DNA of 7,004 nt from Calditrichota bacterium (GTDB lineage Bacteria > Zhuqueibacterota > Zhuqueibacteria > Oleimicrobiales > Geothermoviventaceae): NCBI GenBank assembly GCA_013152765.1, contig JAADFT010000096.1:1-7004 (forward strand). Direction: 5' to 3'. Below the pieces are notes generated by a model. That model had not been told where the DNA came from and searched no databases. It worked only from the letters and a program-made list of their open reading frames with translations. Below are positions 1 to 6,373 of this stretch, piece after piece. Position numbers and translations under genes: made by a program. Within the stretch, counting starts at the first letter, position 1. Each line of letters starts with the position of its first letter.

Positions 1-83
1 AGCTCGAAGTTTTTTCTTACCTTGGCGTCGCATTTGTCGCAAAAAGGGCAGGGGGCACGCAGACGAATGCCCCCTTTGTCCGT

Positions 84-974
84 TTGAGGCGGCAAAGGGC
101 GCGAAACGCTGGGTCTTGGACAAGGACACGAGGTCAGGTCATTTCGGCGAAGGCTTCAGAGAGAATTCACTGGGAGCGCTTCTGGGACGCACCGCGCGAT
201 CTGGACGAGATCTACTCCACCCAGGGGCGCATCCTGCGAGCGCTGGACGGCGTTTTCGATCCAAAAGGGAAACTCGTGCTCGAAGTCGGCGCTGGTACGG
301 GGCGGGACAGCCAGGCCCTGGCCGAGCTGGGCGCCACCGTGGTGACACTGGACTACGCCGACAGCGCCATCCGGCTCATTTCGGGGCTGGTGGCACGAGT
401 GCCGCACCTCTACGCCGTTCAGGGCGACGCCTTCGCACCGCCCTTCCGGCCGGGCTCTTTTGACCTGGTGTTCCACCAGGGGTTGCTCGAGCACTTTCGC
501 GACCCGCTGCCCCTTTTGCAGGCAAACGTGGCGCTGCTCAAGCCGGGCGGCCTGCTCCTGATCGATGTGCCCCAGCGCTACCACCTCTACACGCTGGTGA
601 AACATCTGGCCATCTGGCTGAACAGGTGGTTCGCCGGTTGGGAAACCGAGTTTTCGATTCGCGATCTGGAGCGGCTGGTCCGCAAGGTTGGGCTGGAGCC
701 TGTTCGTCGTTACGGCGACTGGATGCGCCCCAGCTTCGTGTACCGGGCAACGCGGGAGGCCCTGAAACGCGTCGGGATTCGCCTGCCGATGTACCCGCCT
801 GGCATCCCTGTTCTGCACGAGCTTCGTGAAGCGCTGCGGCGCTGGGCCTGGGGAAGAAGCTGGGCCTTTTACACATACCTGGACGTCGGGATCGTGGCTC
901 GCAAGCCAGTGCAGGAGTCCACCGAATCCGTCGTACAGGCGCCAGCGACAGTTGAGGAGGCCGGGGCGCTGTGA
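84..974 (+). CDS. Class I SAM-dependent methyltransferase (start uncertain)
   Basis: Probable cytoplasmic methyltransferase that moves a methyl group from S-adenosylmethionine to an unknown acceptor; the neighbouring glycosyltransferases make a sugar or lipid-sugar intermediate plausible. Numbering from the TTG at 84, the Rossmann-type domain shows the SAM-binding motif VLEVGAGTGRDS (65-76), the acidic end of strand 2 in LDYAD (89-93), QGDAF (113-117), FDLVFHQGLLEHF (126-138) and LKPGGLLLIDVP (152-163), as in the Methyltransf_11/25 (UbiE-like) group. A C-terminal part of about 120 residues rich in Trp, Arg and Tyr is not recognised. The start is unclear: no ATG or GTG occurs in frame, the TTG at 84 has no ribosome-binding site, and the first ~25 residues look unlike coding sequence. 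Family-like sequence begins near HWERFWD (29-35). An ATT at 141 after GAGG, or a start left of the window, are alternatives. The stop overlaps the next gene's start. The fold is certain; the substrate is unknown. Confidence 0.85.
   Translation: MRRQRARNAGSWTRTRGQVISAKASERIHWERFWDAPRDLDEIYSTQGRILRALDGVFDPKGKLVLEVGAGTGRDSQALAELGATVVTLDYADSAIRLISGLVARVPHLYAVQGDAFAPPFRPGSFDLVFHQGLLEHFRDPLPLLQANVALLKPGGLLLIDVPQRYHLYTLVKHLAIWLNRWFAGWETEFSIRDLERLVRKVGLEPVRRYGDWMRPSFVYRATREALKRVGIRLPMYPPGIPVLHELREALRRWAWGRSWAFYTYLDVGIVARKPVQESTESVVQAPATVEEAGAL
130..143 (+). promoter_or_regulatory. Candidate ribosome-binding site and ATT start of the methyltransferase
   Basis: GAGG at 130-133 lies seven bases before an in-frame ATT (141-143). 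Starting there gives a protein of about 277 residues whose recognisable part begins within ten residues, as expected for this fold. ATT starts are rare (infC is the classic case), so this is offered only because no ATG, GTG or well-placed TTG exists in the frame. Confidence 0.25.
954..960 (+). promoter_or_regulatory. Shine-Dalgarno sequence of the GT4 gene
   Basis: GAGGAGG sits inside the end of the methyltransferase gene, ten bases before the GTG at 971. It supports GTG as the real start and implies translational coupling, because the GTG overlaps the upstream TGA as GTGA (971-974). Confidence 0.7.
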
Positions 975-2095
975 GCGTCGAGCGGCTCGAGCTGCTGGTC
1001 ATCAACTGGCAGGACATTCGAAACCCGCTGGCGGGTGGGGCAGAGGTTCATTTGCACGAGATTTTCACGCGCCTGGTTCAACGCGGCCACAGGGTCACGC
1101 TGCTGGCCTCGCGTTTCGACGGCGCAGCGGAACAGGAGGTAGTGGACGGTCTGGCCGTTGTCCGGCGCGGTCAGAGGAGCACGTTCAACTTTGTAGTTCC
1201 CCGCACTTACAGAGAGCTGAGGCAGTCCCGGCGGTTCGACGTCGTGGTGGACGACATCAACAAGATTCCGTTTTACACACCGCTCTACGTCGCCGAGCCG
1301 CTGGTAGCGCTGGTGCACCACTTTTTTGGCAAGAGCATCTACCGCGAGGTTCCCTGGCCGCTGGCCTCGTACGTGTACGCTGCAGAAAGGCTTGTGCCGG
1401 CGGTGTACCGACGCCAGTGGACCGGGGCGGTGTCGCCCAGCACACGGAATGAGCTGCTGGCTCACGGCTTCGACCCGGCCAAAGTGCTGCTGGTTCCCAA
1501 CGGGGTGGACACGCGGCAGTACGTCCCGGACCCCGGGCAGCGGGAATCGGCTCCGCTGGTGGGCTACTTGGGGCGCCTCAAGCGCTACAAGAGCGTGGAC
1601 CACCTGCTGCTGGCGTTCAAACAGCTTTTGGAGTGGGTACCTCAAGCCCGCCTGCTGGTCGTGGGCGACGGCGACGATCGGCCCAGGCTCCAGCGTTTGG
1701 CACAACAGCTTGGGCTTGATGCGCAGGTGGAGTTCACCGGCGCCGTCAGCGAGGCCGACAAGGTGCGGCACCTTCAGAGAATGTGGGTTTGCGTAAACCC
1801 GTCCCCCAAAGAGGGCTGGGGGCTCACGGTGATTGAGGCCAACGCCTGCGGCACGCCCGTGGTGGCAGCTAATTCGCCCGGGCTGCGCGATTCCGTGGTG
1901 GATGGCCAGACGGGCTACCTTTACCCGTACGGCGACGTGGACAGGCTGGCAAATTTGTTGAAGTACCTTCTTTCGCACGAGGAAGAGAGAAAGCGGTTGG
2001 GCGAAAATGCGCTCGCCTGGGCAAGACAGTTTGGCTGGGATCGGGCAGCAGACCGGATGGAGGAACTCTTAGGACTCGCGCTGCAGTCAGGCTGA
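971..2095 (+). CDS. GT4-family glycosyltransferase
   Basis: Retaining GT-B glycosyltransferase, 374 residues, the usual length for the family, probably working at the cytoplasmic membrane face with a nucleotide-sugar donor. The N-terminal acceptor domain carries the glycine-rich NPLAGGAEVHLHE (18-30), typical of GT4 enzymes. PNGVD (176-180) marks the linker into the C-terminal donor domain, which shows GYLGRLKRYKSVD (198-210; Arg202 and Lys204/207 in the usual phosphate-contact position), LLVVGDGDDRPRL (228-240), and the E-x7-E motif in KEGWGLTVIEANACGTPVVA (Glu281 and Glu289), followed by SPGLRDSVVDGQTGYL. There is no signal peptide or membrane helix. The GTG start overlaps the methyltransferase stop and has GAGGAGG ten bases upstream; the DUF2723 gene follows 13 bases after the stop, so the three genes are probably one operon. 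The sugar and acceptor cannot be read from sequence. Transfer to a polyprenyl or lipid acceptor is inference. Confidence 0.93.
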   Translation: MSVERLELLVINWQDIRNPLAGGAEVHLHEIFTRLVQRGHRVTLLASRFDGAAEQEVVDGLAVVRRGQRSTFNFVVPRTYRELRQSRRFDVVVDDINKIPFYTPLYVAEPLVALVHHFFGKSIYREVPWPLASYVYAAERLVPAVYRRQWTGAVSPSTRNELLAHGFDPAKVLLVPNGVDTRQYVPDPGQRESAPLVGYLGRLKRYKSVDHLLLAFKQLLEWVPQARLLVVGDGDDRPRLQRLAQQLGLDAQVEFTGAVSEADKVRHLQRMWVCVNPSPKEGWGLTVIEANACGTPVVAANSPGLRDSVVDGQTGYLYPYGDVDRLANLLKYLLSHEEERKRLGENALAWARQFGWDRAADRMEELLGLALQSG

Positions 2096-2098
2096 AGT

Positions 2099-2111
2099 GG
2101 AGGATTCAATG
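2099..2111 (+). promoter_or_regulatory. Ribosome-binding site that fixes the start of the DUF2723 gene
   Basis: GGAGG (2099-2103) lies five bases before ATG (2109-2111). The alternative in-frame GTG at 2097 overlaps this Shine-Dalgarno sequence and has no site of its own, so ATG 2109 is preferred and the protein loses four residues compared with the longest frame. Confidence 0.75.
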
Positions 2112-4982
2112 GACGACAAGCGTTTGACGAAGTTTGTGGGCCTGGGCATTTTTGTCATCTCGTTCCTGACGTACTGGCGATGTCTGGCGCCAACGACGTC
2201 GTTTTGGGATTGCGGTGAGTTCATCACCTGTTCCTACCTGCTCGGCGTACCTCACCCGCCAGGAGCGCCCCTTTACCTGCTCATCGGTCGCCTCTTCTCG
2301 ATGATTCCTTTCGCCCACGACATCGGCTACCGGGTGAACCTGTTCAGCGCGCTGGCCAGCGCCCTGACCATCACCCTGGTCTACCTGACCGTGCTACGCC
2401 TGATCGCCATGTGGCGGGGCAAACCGAAAACCGCTGTGGACCGCTGGCTGGTGCACGGGAGCGCGGTGGTTGGCGCCCTGGCTTTCGCCTTCACCGACAC
2501 CTTCTGGTTCAACGCTGTTGAAGCCGAGGTGTACGCTCTCAGCATGTTGCTCACCGCGGCAGTCGTCTACTTCATCCTGGTCTGGCACGAGCACGCCGAG
2601 GAGCCCGGCAACGAACGCTACCTGCTCCTGATCGCCTACATCGTGGGTCTGGCCATCGGAGTCCACCTGCTGAACGTGCTCGCCATTCCCGCCGTTTTGC
2701 TGGTCATCTACTTCCGCCTGAACAAGGGCAAAGAAACGCTGCAGTCCTTCGTCCTTTTCGGTGTGGTCACGTTGCTGGTCTTCTGGGCGGTGTACCCGGG
2801 CGTCGTGAAAGGCGTGCCCTGGGTCGCGGACAAGATCTCCTTCTGGGGTATCCCGGTGGTTTTCCTGCTGATCGTGCTGGGCGCTTACCAGGCCCTTCGC
2901 CACGGGAAACGGTGGACGAGCATCGCCCTGATGTCCGCCGTGCTGGTCCTGGTGGGCTACTCCACGTACACGGAGATCTACATCCGCAGCAATCTGGATC
3001 CGCCAGTGGACGAGAACGACCCGGAAACTCTGGACGCGATGGTCTACTACCTGAATCGCGAGCAGTACGGCACCATCAAACCGTGGCCTCGTCCGGCCGA
3101 TCCCTACAGCCTGCGCAAGAGCGTGTGCCGGGATGAGTACAACGGTTCGCTCTCGTTCATGTGGAAGTACCAGATTCGCGCCATGTACATCCGCTACTTC
3201 GGCTGGCAGTTCATCGGCAAGGACAGAAGCGTCGCCCCGGCAAACCCGGACGACGCCTGCCGCGCGGACACGTTCACGCTGAATGGGCTCTGGGCTCTAC
3301 CGTTTCTGATCGGCTTGATGGGGGCCATTCACCATTTTCGAAAGGACTGGCGACACGCGCTGGTTGTACTTGTGCTTTTCCTTGCGACGGGAATTGCCAT
3401 TGTGCTCTACCTGAACCAGCCAGATCCGCAGCCACGTGAACGTGACTACGTGTACGTGGGATCGTTCTACGCGTTCGCGCTGTGGATTGGGCTGGGCTTA
3501 CTCGGCTTTGTCGAAACAGCGCGAGAATGGCTGCGCTCCGGCGAGTTCACGAAGAAGGTCGTCTACATTCTCGGACCATCCGTCGGGCTTCTGCTGCTGG
3601 GTGTGATCCTGGAAAGCGCAGCTGGTGTGCACGGCGGTTTCACCCGTGCGCTCAAAGGTGTCGGCAGCGTCGGAGGCCTGTTCTCGCTTCTGCTGATGTT
3701 CACAGGATTCATGGAGGCGTTGCGGGAGAGACTGGCCTCCGAGGGCAAGAATCCCGTCTGGCCGGTGGCGGTGATCGTGGCCGTTTTCCTCATTCTCGGG
3801 CCGGTTAACCTGTTCGCCCACAACTTCCACACCCACAACCGCAGCGGCCGCTACGTGCCGTACGACTACTCGTACAACATGCTCCAGACCTGCGAGCCGA
3901 ACGCCATCGTCTTCACGAACGGCGACAACGACACCTTCCCGCTGTGGTTCCTGCAGTACGTGGAGAAGGTTCGTCCGGACATCCGGATTGTGAACCTGAG
4001 CTTGCTGAACACGAACTGGTACATCAAGCAGCTCAAACACCGTGAACCGAAGGTGCCGATCAGCCTGACGGACCGGCAGATCGACGCCCTGCAAGCCATG
4101 CCGTGGAAGACGCGCCGAATCCGCGTGCCAGTGCCAACCGAGGTGTGGCTTAAACACCGCGAGGAAGCGGGCATCAAGACGCCGCCCACGGAGGAAGAGC
4201 TCAAGCAACCTCACTACCTGGAGTTCGACGTGAGGCCGACGCTTAATTTCGGCGGCACCACCGGAATTCGTGTGCAGGACTACATGATCCTGAACATCCT
4301 GTACGCCAACCAGTGGAAGAAGCCGCTCTACTTCGCCGTCACCGTCTCGCCGAGCAACAAGATCGGTCTGAACCGCTACCTGCGGATGGACGGTCTCGAT
4401 TTCAAGATCGTCTCCATACCCGGCGACTCGATCGCGGTTGACCGGCTTCGCAAGAATCTGTTCGAGAAGTTCCTGTACCGAAACCTGAACAATCCCAAGG
4501 TCTACTACGACGACAACACGATCGGGCTGCTTCAGAACTACCGTGCAGCTTTCTTGCGGTTGGCTTACTACTACCACTCGCACCACCAGCTCGACAAGAT
4601 GGTGGAGGTGCTGGACAAGATGGAGGAAGTCATTCCAGAGGAAGTGATTCCGCTCCACAGCGTCCAGCTCAGCCTGCAGATCGGCCAGTGGTACTACGAG
4701 GCCGGTCGCCCCGAAGAATTTGAGCGGCGGTTGAAGAGGGTAGTGGAGCAGAATCCGACCAACGGTCTGGCGGTCGGCTGGCTCGTCAACCTGTACCGCA
4801 ACGAGAAGCGCTACAACGACGCAATCGCCGTGCTGCAGGAGTGGCTCCGCCACTACCCGACAGATGCAGACGCGCAGCGACAGATTCAGGAACTGCAGAA
4901 GCTGGCTCAGCAGGCGCTCGAGCAGCAGACGGCGAAGGACACAACGTTGCCGGACACGGCGATCAAGGTTCCGGAGAAGTAG
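2109..4982 (+). CDS. DUF2723 (GT117/TMEM260-like) membrane glycosyltransferase with TPR-like C-terminus
   Basis: Polytopic GT-C-type enzyme of 957 residues, probably transferring a sugar from a polyprenyl-phosphate donor to exported protein; the animal relative TMEM260 is a protein O-mannosyltransferase, but bacterial substrates are mostly unproven. Numbered from ATG 2109, the first loop holds SFWDCGEF (31-38), whose Asp34 and Glu37 are candidate catalytic acids as in other GT-C enzymes, then GVPHPPGAPLY (46-56) and NAVEAEVYAL (135-144), all family hallmarks. Roughly 14 hydrophobic segments lie between residues 9 and 571. A soluble region follows, with the family-typical YVPYDYSYNML (582-592), CEPNAIVFTNGDNDTFPLW (595-613) and IVNLSLLNTNWYIKQL (627-642). 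Residues ~810-940 are helical and TPR-like (pairs such as YYEAGRPEEF and YNDAIAVLQEWLRHYP), ending in a Gln-rich tail. It sits last in the methyltransferase-GT4 operon. Family assignment is strong; donor, acceptor and membrane orientation are inferred. Confidence 0.93.
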   Translation: MDDKRLTKFVGLGIFVISFLTYWRCLAPTTSFWDCGEFITCSYLLGVPHPPGAPLYLLIGRLFSMIPFAHDIGYRVNLFSALASALTITLVYLTVLRLIAMWRGKPKTAVDRWLVHGSAVVGALAFAFTDTFWFNAVEAEVYALSMLLTAAVVYFILVWHEHAEEPGNERYLLLIAYIVGLAIGVHLLNVLAIPAVLLVIYFRLNKGKETLQSFVLFGVVTLLVFWAVYPGVVKGVPWVADKISFWGIPVVFLLIVLGAYQALRHGKRWTSIALMSAVLVLVGYSTYTEIYIRSNLDPPVDENDPETLDAMVYYLNREQYGTIKPWPRPADPYSLRKSVCRDEYNGSLSFMWKYQIRAMYIRYFGWQFIGKDRSVAPANPDDACRADTFTLNGLWALPFLIGLMGAIHHFRKDWRHALVVLVLFLATGIAIVLYLNQPDPQPRERDYVYVGSFYAFALWIGLGLLGFVETAREWLRSGEFTKKVVYILGPSVGLLLLGVILESAAGVHGGFTRALKGVGSVGGLFSLLLMFTGFMEALRERLASEGKNPVWPVAVIVAVFLILGPVNLFAHNFHTHNRSGRYVPYDYSYNMLQTCEPNAIVFTNGDNDTFPLWFLQYVEKVRPDIRIVNLSLLNTNWYIKQLKHREPKVPISLTDRQIDALQAMPWKTRRIRVPVPTEVWLKHREEAGIKTPPTEEELKQPHYLEFDVRPTLNFGGTTGIRVQDYMILNILYANQWKKPLYFAVTVSPSNKIGLNRYLRMDGLDFKIVSIPGDSIAVDRLRKNLFEKFLYRNLNNPKVYYDDNTIGLLQNYRAAFLRLAYYYHSHHQLDKMVEVLDKMEEVIPEEVIPLHSVQLSLQIGQWYYEAGRPEEFERRLKRVVEQNPTNGLAVGWLVNLYRNEKRYNDAIAVLQEWLRHYPTDADAQRQIQELQKLAQQALEQQTAKDTTLPDTAIKVPEK

Positions 4983-5034
4983 CTGCATCTCGTTACGCCG
5001 GATTCACCAAAGTCGCGAGGGAACATTTCCGCTC

Positions 5035-5068
5035 GGGGTTTAATCCCCCGGGCGGATTAACGCCCGGG
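5035..5068. repeat. REP-like composite palindrome, possible terminator
   Basis: Three pairings are visible: GGGG (5035-5038) with CCCC (5045-5048) around TTTAAT; TTAATCC (5040-5046) with GGATTAA (5054-5060) around CCCGGGC; and the eight-base stem CCCGGGCG (5047-5054) with CGCCCGGG (5061-5068) around GATTAA. They overlap, so only one of the last two can form at a time. The element lies 52 bases past the stop of the DUF2723 gene and could end that operon's transcript, but no T-run follows the stem, so an intrinsic terminator is not well supported. The density of symmetry resembles dispersed REP or MITE-type intergenic repeats; copies elsewhere in the genome cannot be seen from here. Confidence 0.6.
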
Positions 5069-5080
5069 TCGTAGGAAGTC

Positions 5081-5092
5081 TCGACCGGTCGA
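5081..5092. repeat. Perfect 12-base palindrome
   Basis: TCGACCGGTCGA reads the same on both strands. It lies 12 bases past the composite palindrome and overlaps the left arm of the next stem-loop. It could be a dimeric regulator site or part of the same repeat element; a chance palindrome is also possible. Confidence 0.4.
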
Positions 5093-5116
5093 AGGCGAGT
5101 TTGCCGGTACTTCGAC
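5088..5116. repeat. Stem-loop with nested inner stem
   Basis: GTCGAAG (5088-5094) pairs with CTTCGAC (5110-5116) around a 15-base loop, which contains a possible small inner GC/GC pairing (GGC 5094-5096 with GCC 5103-5105, competing with the last outer pair). No T-run follows. It may belong with the neighbouring palindromes as one structured intergenic element. Confidence 0.35.
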
Positions 5117-5337
5117 ACGGCGGGATTCGTTGGACGGAGCGAATTTCGCCTAACGTTCCTTGCTTTCGAATGGGACCGACGCGAAAACGGTGGGCTCTTG
5201 CGGGATACAGCCAGTTGGGGGCAGGTGAGCTGAGAGACAAGAGCGGTCAGGTTGCAACACCGACGTGAGGGGTGGGTTGCGCCTTGTTTGTCCTGACGAT
5301 TGCTACTGCTCAATCCGTTTTGCCAGAACCGAACATC

Positions 5338-5350
5338 GAGGACCGGCGTG
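5338..5350 (+). promoter_or_regulatory. Ribosome-binding site that fixes the start of the UPF0104 gene
   Basis: GAGGA (5338-5342) lies five bases before GTG (5348-5350). The longer in-frame alternative, TTG at 5300, has no comparable site and would add 16 residues without hydrophobic or family character, so GTG 5348 is preferred. Confidence 0.7.
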
Positions 5351-6316
5351 AAGCGCATTCTTACGCCCATCCTGAAAATTGCGGTAAGCGCTCTTTTGGT
5401 GGGGTTCCTGCTGAAGCGAATCGGCGTGGAACCCTTGGTGCGCGAGCTCGCACACGCGAATCCAGCGGGGTTGCTGCTGGCTTTGCTCTGTTTCACCGCG
5501 AGCACTGTGCTGGGGGCATTTCAGTGGCATCTTTTGCTGCGAGCCCGATCTGTGCATTTCCCGTTTCTCCGCACTCTCGGTTACTACTACGTCGGGCTCT
5601 TCTTCAACAACTTCCTCATTGGCTACGTGGGCGGAGACGCCTTTCGAATCTACGACGCTGCGCGCGCTTCGGGCAACGCAACAGCCGCTGCTTCGGCCGT
5701 GTTGTTTGATCGTCTGCTTGGATTTGTCGTCCTCACCAGTCTGGCCCTTGTCGCCAGCGTTGTGTGGCTGCAACAATTTGCGCTCGGAAAGATGGCCCTC
5801 GTTGCCGTCGTGATTCTGGTGGTCTGGGCCACGGCCGTAGCCGTACTCTTCGAGGAAAGAATTGCGCGCGCTGTGGCGCCGCTGGTCACGTTTCTTCTGC
5901 CGGTGCGCCTCCACACGCGGGCTCGAGACCTCTACCGCGAACTCAACGCTTTTCGGCATCAGAAGAAAGCGCTGGCCCGAATTCTGGTCGTTTCCGTCTT
6001 CGTTCAGTTTCTGCGTGTGGTGACGCACTACTTCGCCGGCCTTGCCGTTGGGGTGCACGTAAGCCTTGTGTACTTTCTGGTGTTCATCCCCATCGTCGCC
6101 CTGATGGCCAGTTTGCCGGTGACGTTCGGCGGCATCGGCATGCGCGAGCAGACGGGCGTTGCCCTTTTCTCGCAGATCGGTTTGCCCCCAAGCAGCGTTA
6201 CAGCAATGGAGTTCCTGGCTTACCTGGTCGGCGTGCTTTCCAGTCTGCCGGGCGGGGTGTACTTCCTGCTCCGGCGTGAACAGTTCCGGGCAGCAACGGA
6301 TGCTGCGGCGTCGTGA
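5348..6316 (+). CDS. Lysylphosphatidylglycerol synthase TM region / UPF0104 (AglD2-like) membrane protein
   Basis: Integral inner-membrane protein of 322 residues in the family that includes the membrane domain of MprF and the archaeal AglD2-type proteins, often named 'flippase-like domain' proteins. MprF moves aminoacylated lipid across the membrane; the role of stand-alone members is poorly known. From GTG 5348, about eight hydrophobic segments are visible (near 5-22, 39-56, 75-92, 123-142, 148-168, 210-234, 238-256, 286-308). Family motifs are FNNFLIGYVGGDAFRIYDAAR (split here as FNNFLIGYVGG from 86 and DAFRIYDAAR to 106), LFDRLLGF (119-126), and TFGGIGMREQTG (259-270), matching the usual GGD..R, ER-like and GG.G.RE patterns. 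No MprF-type aminoacyltransferase domain follows: the protein ends soon after the last helix. It begins a second transcription group 365 bases after the DUF2723 gene, with the lipoprotein gene 54 bases downstream. A role in lipid or lipid-linked sugar handling is inference. Confidence 0.88.
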   Translation: MKRILTPILKIAVSALLVGFLLKRIGVEPLVRELAHANPAGLLLALLCFTASTVLGAFQWHLLLRARSVHFPFLRTLGYYYVGLFFNNFLIGYVGGDAFRIYDAARASGNATAAASAVLFDRLLGFVVLTSLALVASVVWLQQFALGKMALVAVVILVVWATAVAVLFEERIARAVAPLVTFLLPVRLHTRARDLYRELNAFRHQKKALARILVVSVFVQFLRVVTHYFAGLAVGVHVSLVYFLVFIPIVALMASLPVTFGGIGMREQTGVALFSQIGLPPSSVTAMEFLAYLVGVLSSLPGGVYFLLRREQFRAATDAAAS

Positions 6317-6357
6317 CGTTTGTCGGACGCGTTTCGGAACACGAGAATCCAAGTGAG

Positions 6358-6373
6358 GGAGGAATGTAAGGTG
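6358..6373 (+). promoter_or_regulatory. Ribosome-binding site and GTG start of the lipoprotein gene
   Basis: GGAGG (6358-6362) within a purine run lies eight bases before GTG (6371-6373). The ATG at 6364 is followed at once by TAA, so it cannot start a protein. The GTG places a textbook lipoprotein signal at the N-terminus, which confirms the choice. Confidence 0.8.

Larger units (their letters stand above)
4983..5347. other. Intergenic region with palindromes, no convincing gene
   Basis: This is the only long gap in the window and separates the two gene groups. Both strands lack an open frame with a ribosome-binding site and a plausible product. Very short frames exist at 5170-5268 (32 codons) and 5265-5351 (28 codons), without Shine-Dalgarno sequences. 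The left third holds the GC-rich palindromic element (5035-5068), a perfect palindrome (5081-5092) and a further stem-loop (5088-5116). The right part should contain the promoter of the downstream pair, but no clear -35/-10 or Bacteroidota-type -33/-7 pair could be picked out. No tRNA or riboswitch fold was recognised. Confidence 0.6.

Noticed and set aside
2..130. Possible zinc-ribbon-like peptide in frame 2 (Cys at 35, 68 and 77; His at 56)
   Set aside because: Spacing does not match a known ribbon, the frame continues into shadow sequence inside the methyltransferase gene, and there is no start in view.
869..1978. 369-codon open frame on the minus strand opposite the GT4 gene
   Set aside because: The + strand frame carries complete GT4 motifs; the minus frame has none.
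3498..4988. 496-codon open frame on the minus strand inside the DUF2723 gene
   Set aside because: Antisense shadow of a well-supported coding sequence. The product is dominated by Val, Leu, Gln and Arg runs and has no family motif.
5170..5268. 32-codon ATG frame in the intergenic region
   Set aside because: No ribosome-binding site, no hydrophobic or recognisable character, and length expected by chance.
4983..5347. tRNA, riboswitch or CRISPR content in the gap
   Set aside because: No cloverleaf, no recognised aptamer core and no regularly spaced direct repeats were seen.
5265..5351. 28-codon GTG frame whose TGA overlaps the GTG start of the UPF0104 gene, with a CPDDCYC stretch
   Set aside because: The overlap resembles a coupled leader peptide, but no Shine-Dalgarno sequence precedes it and the following gene has its own good site.
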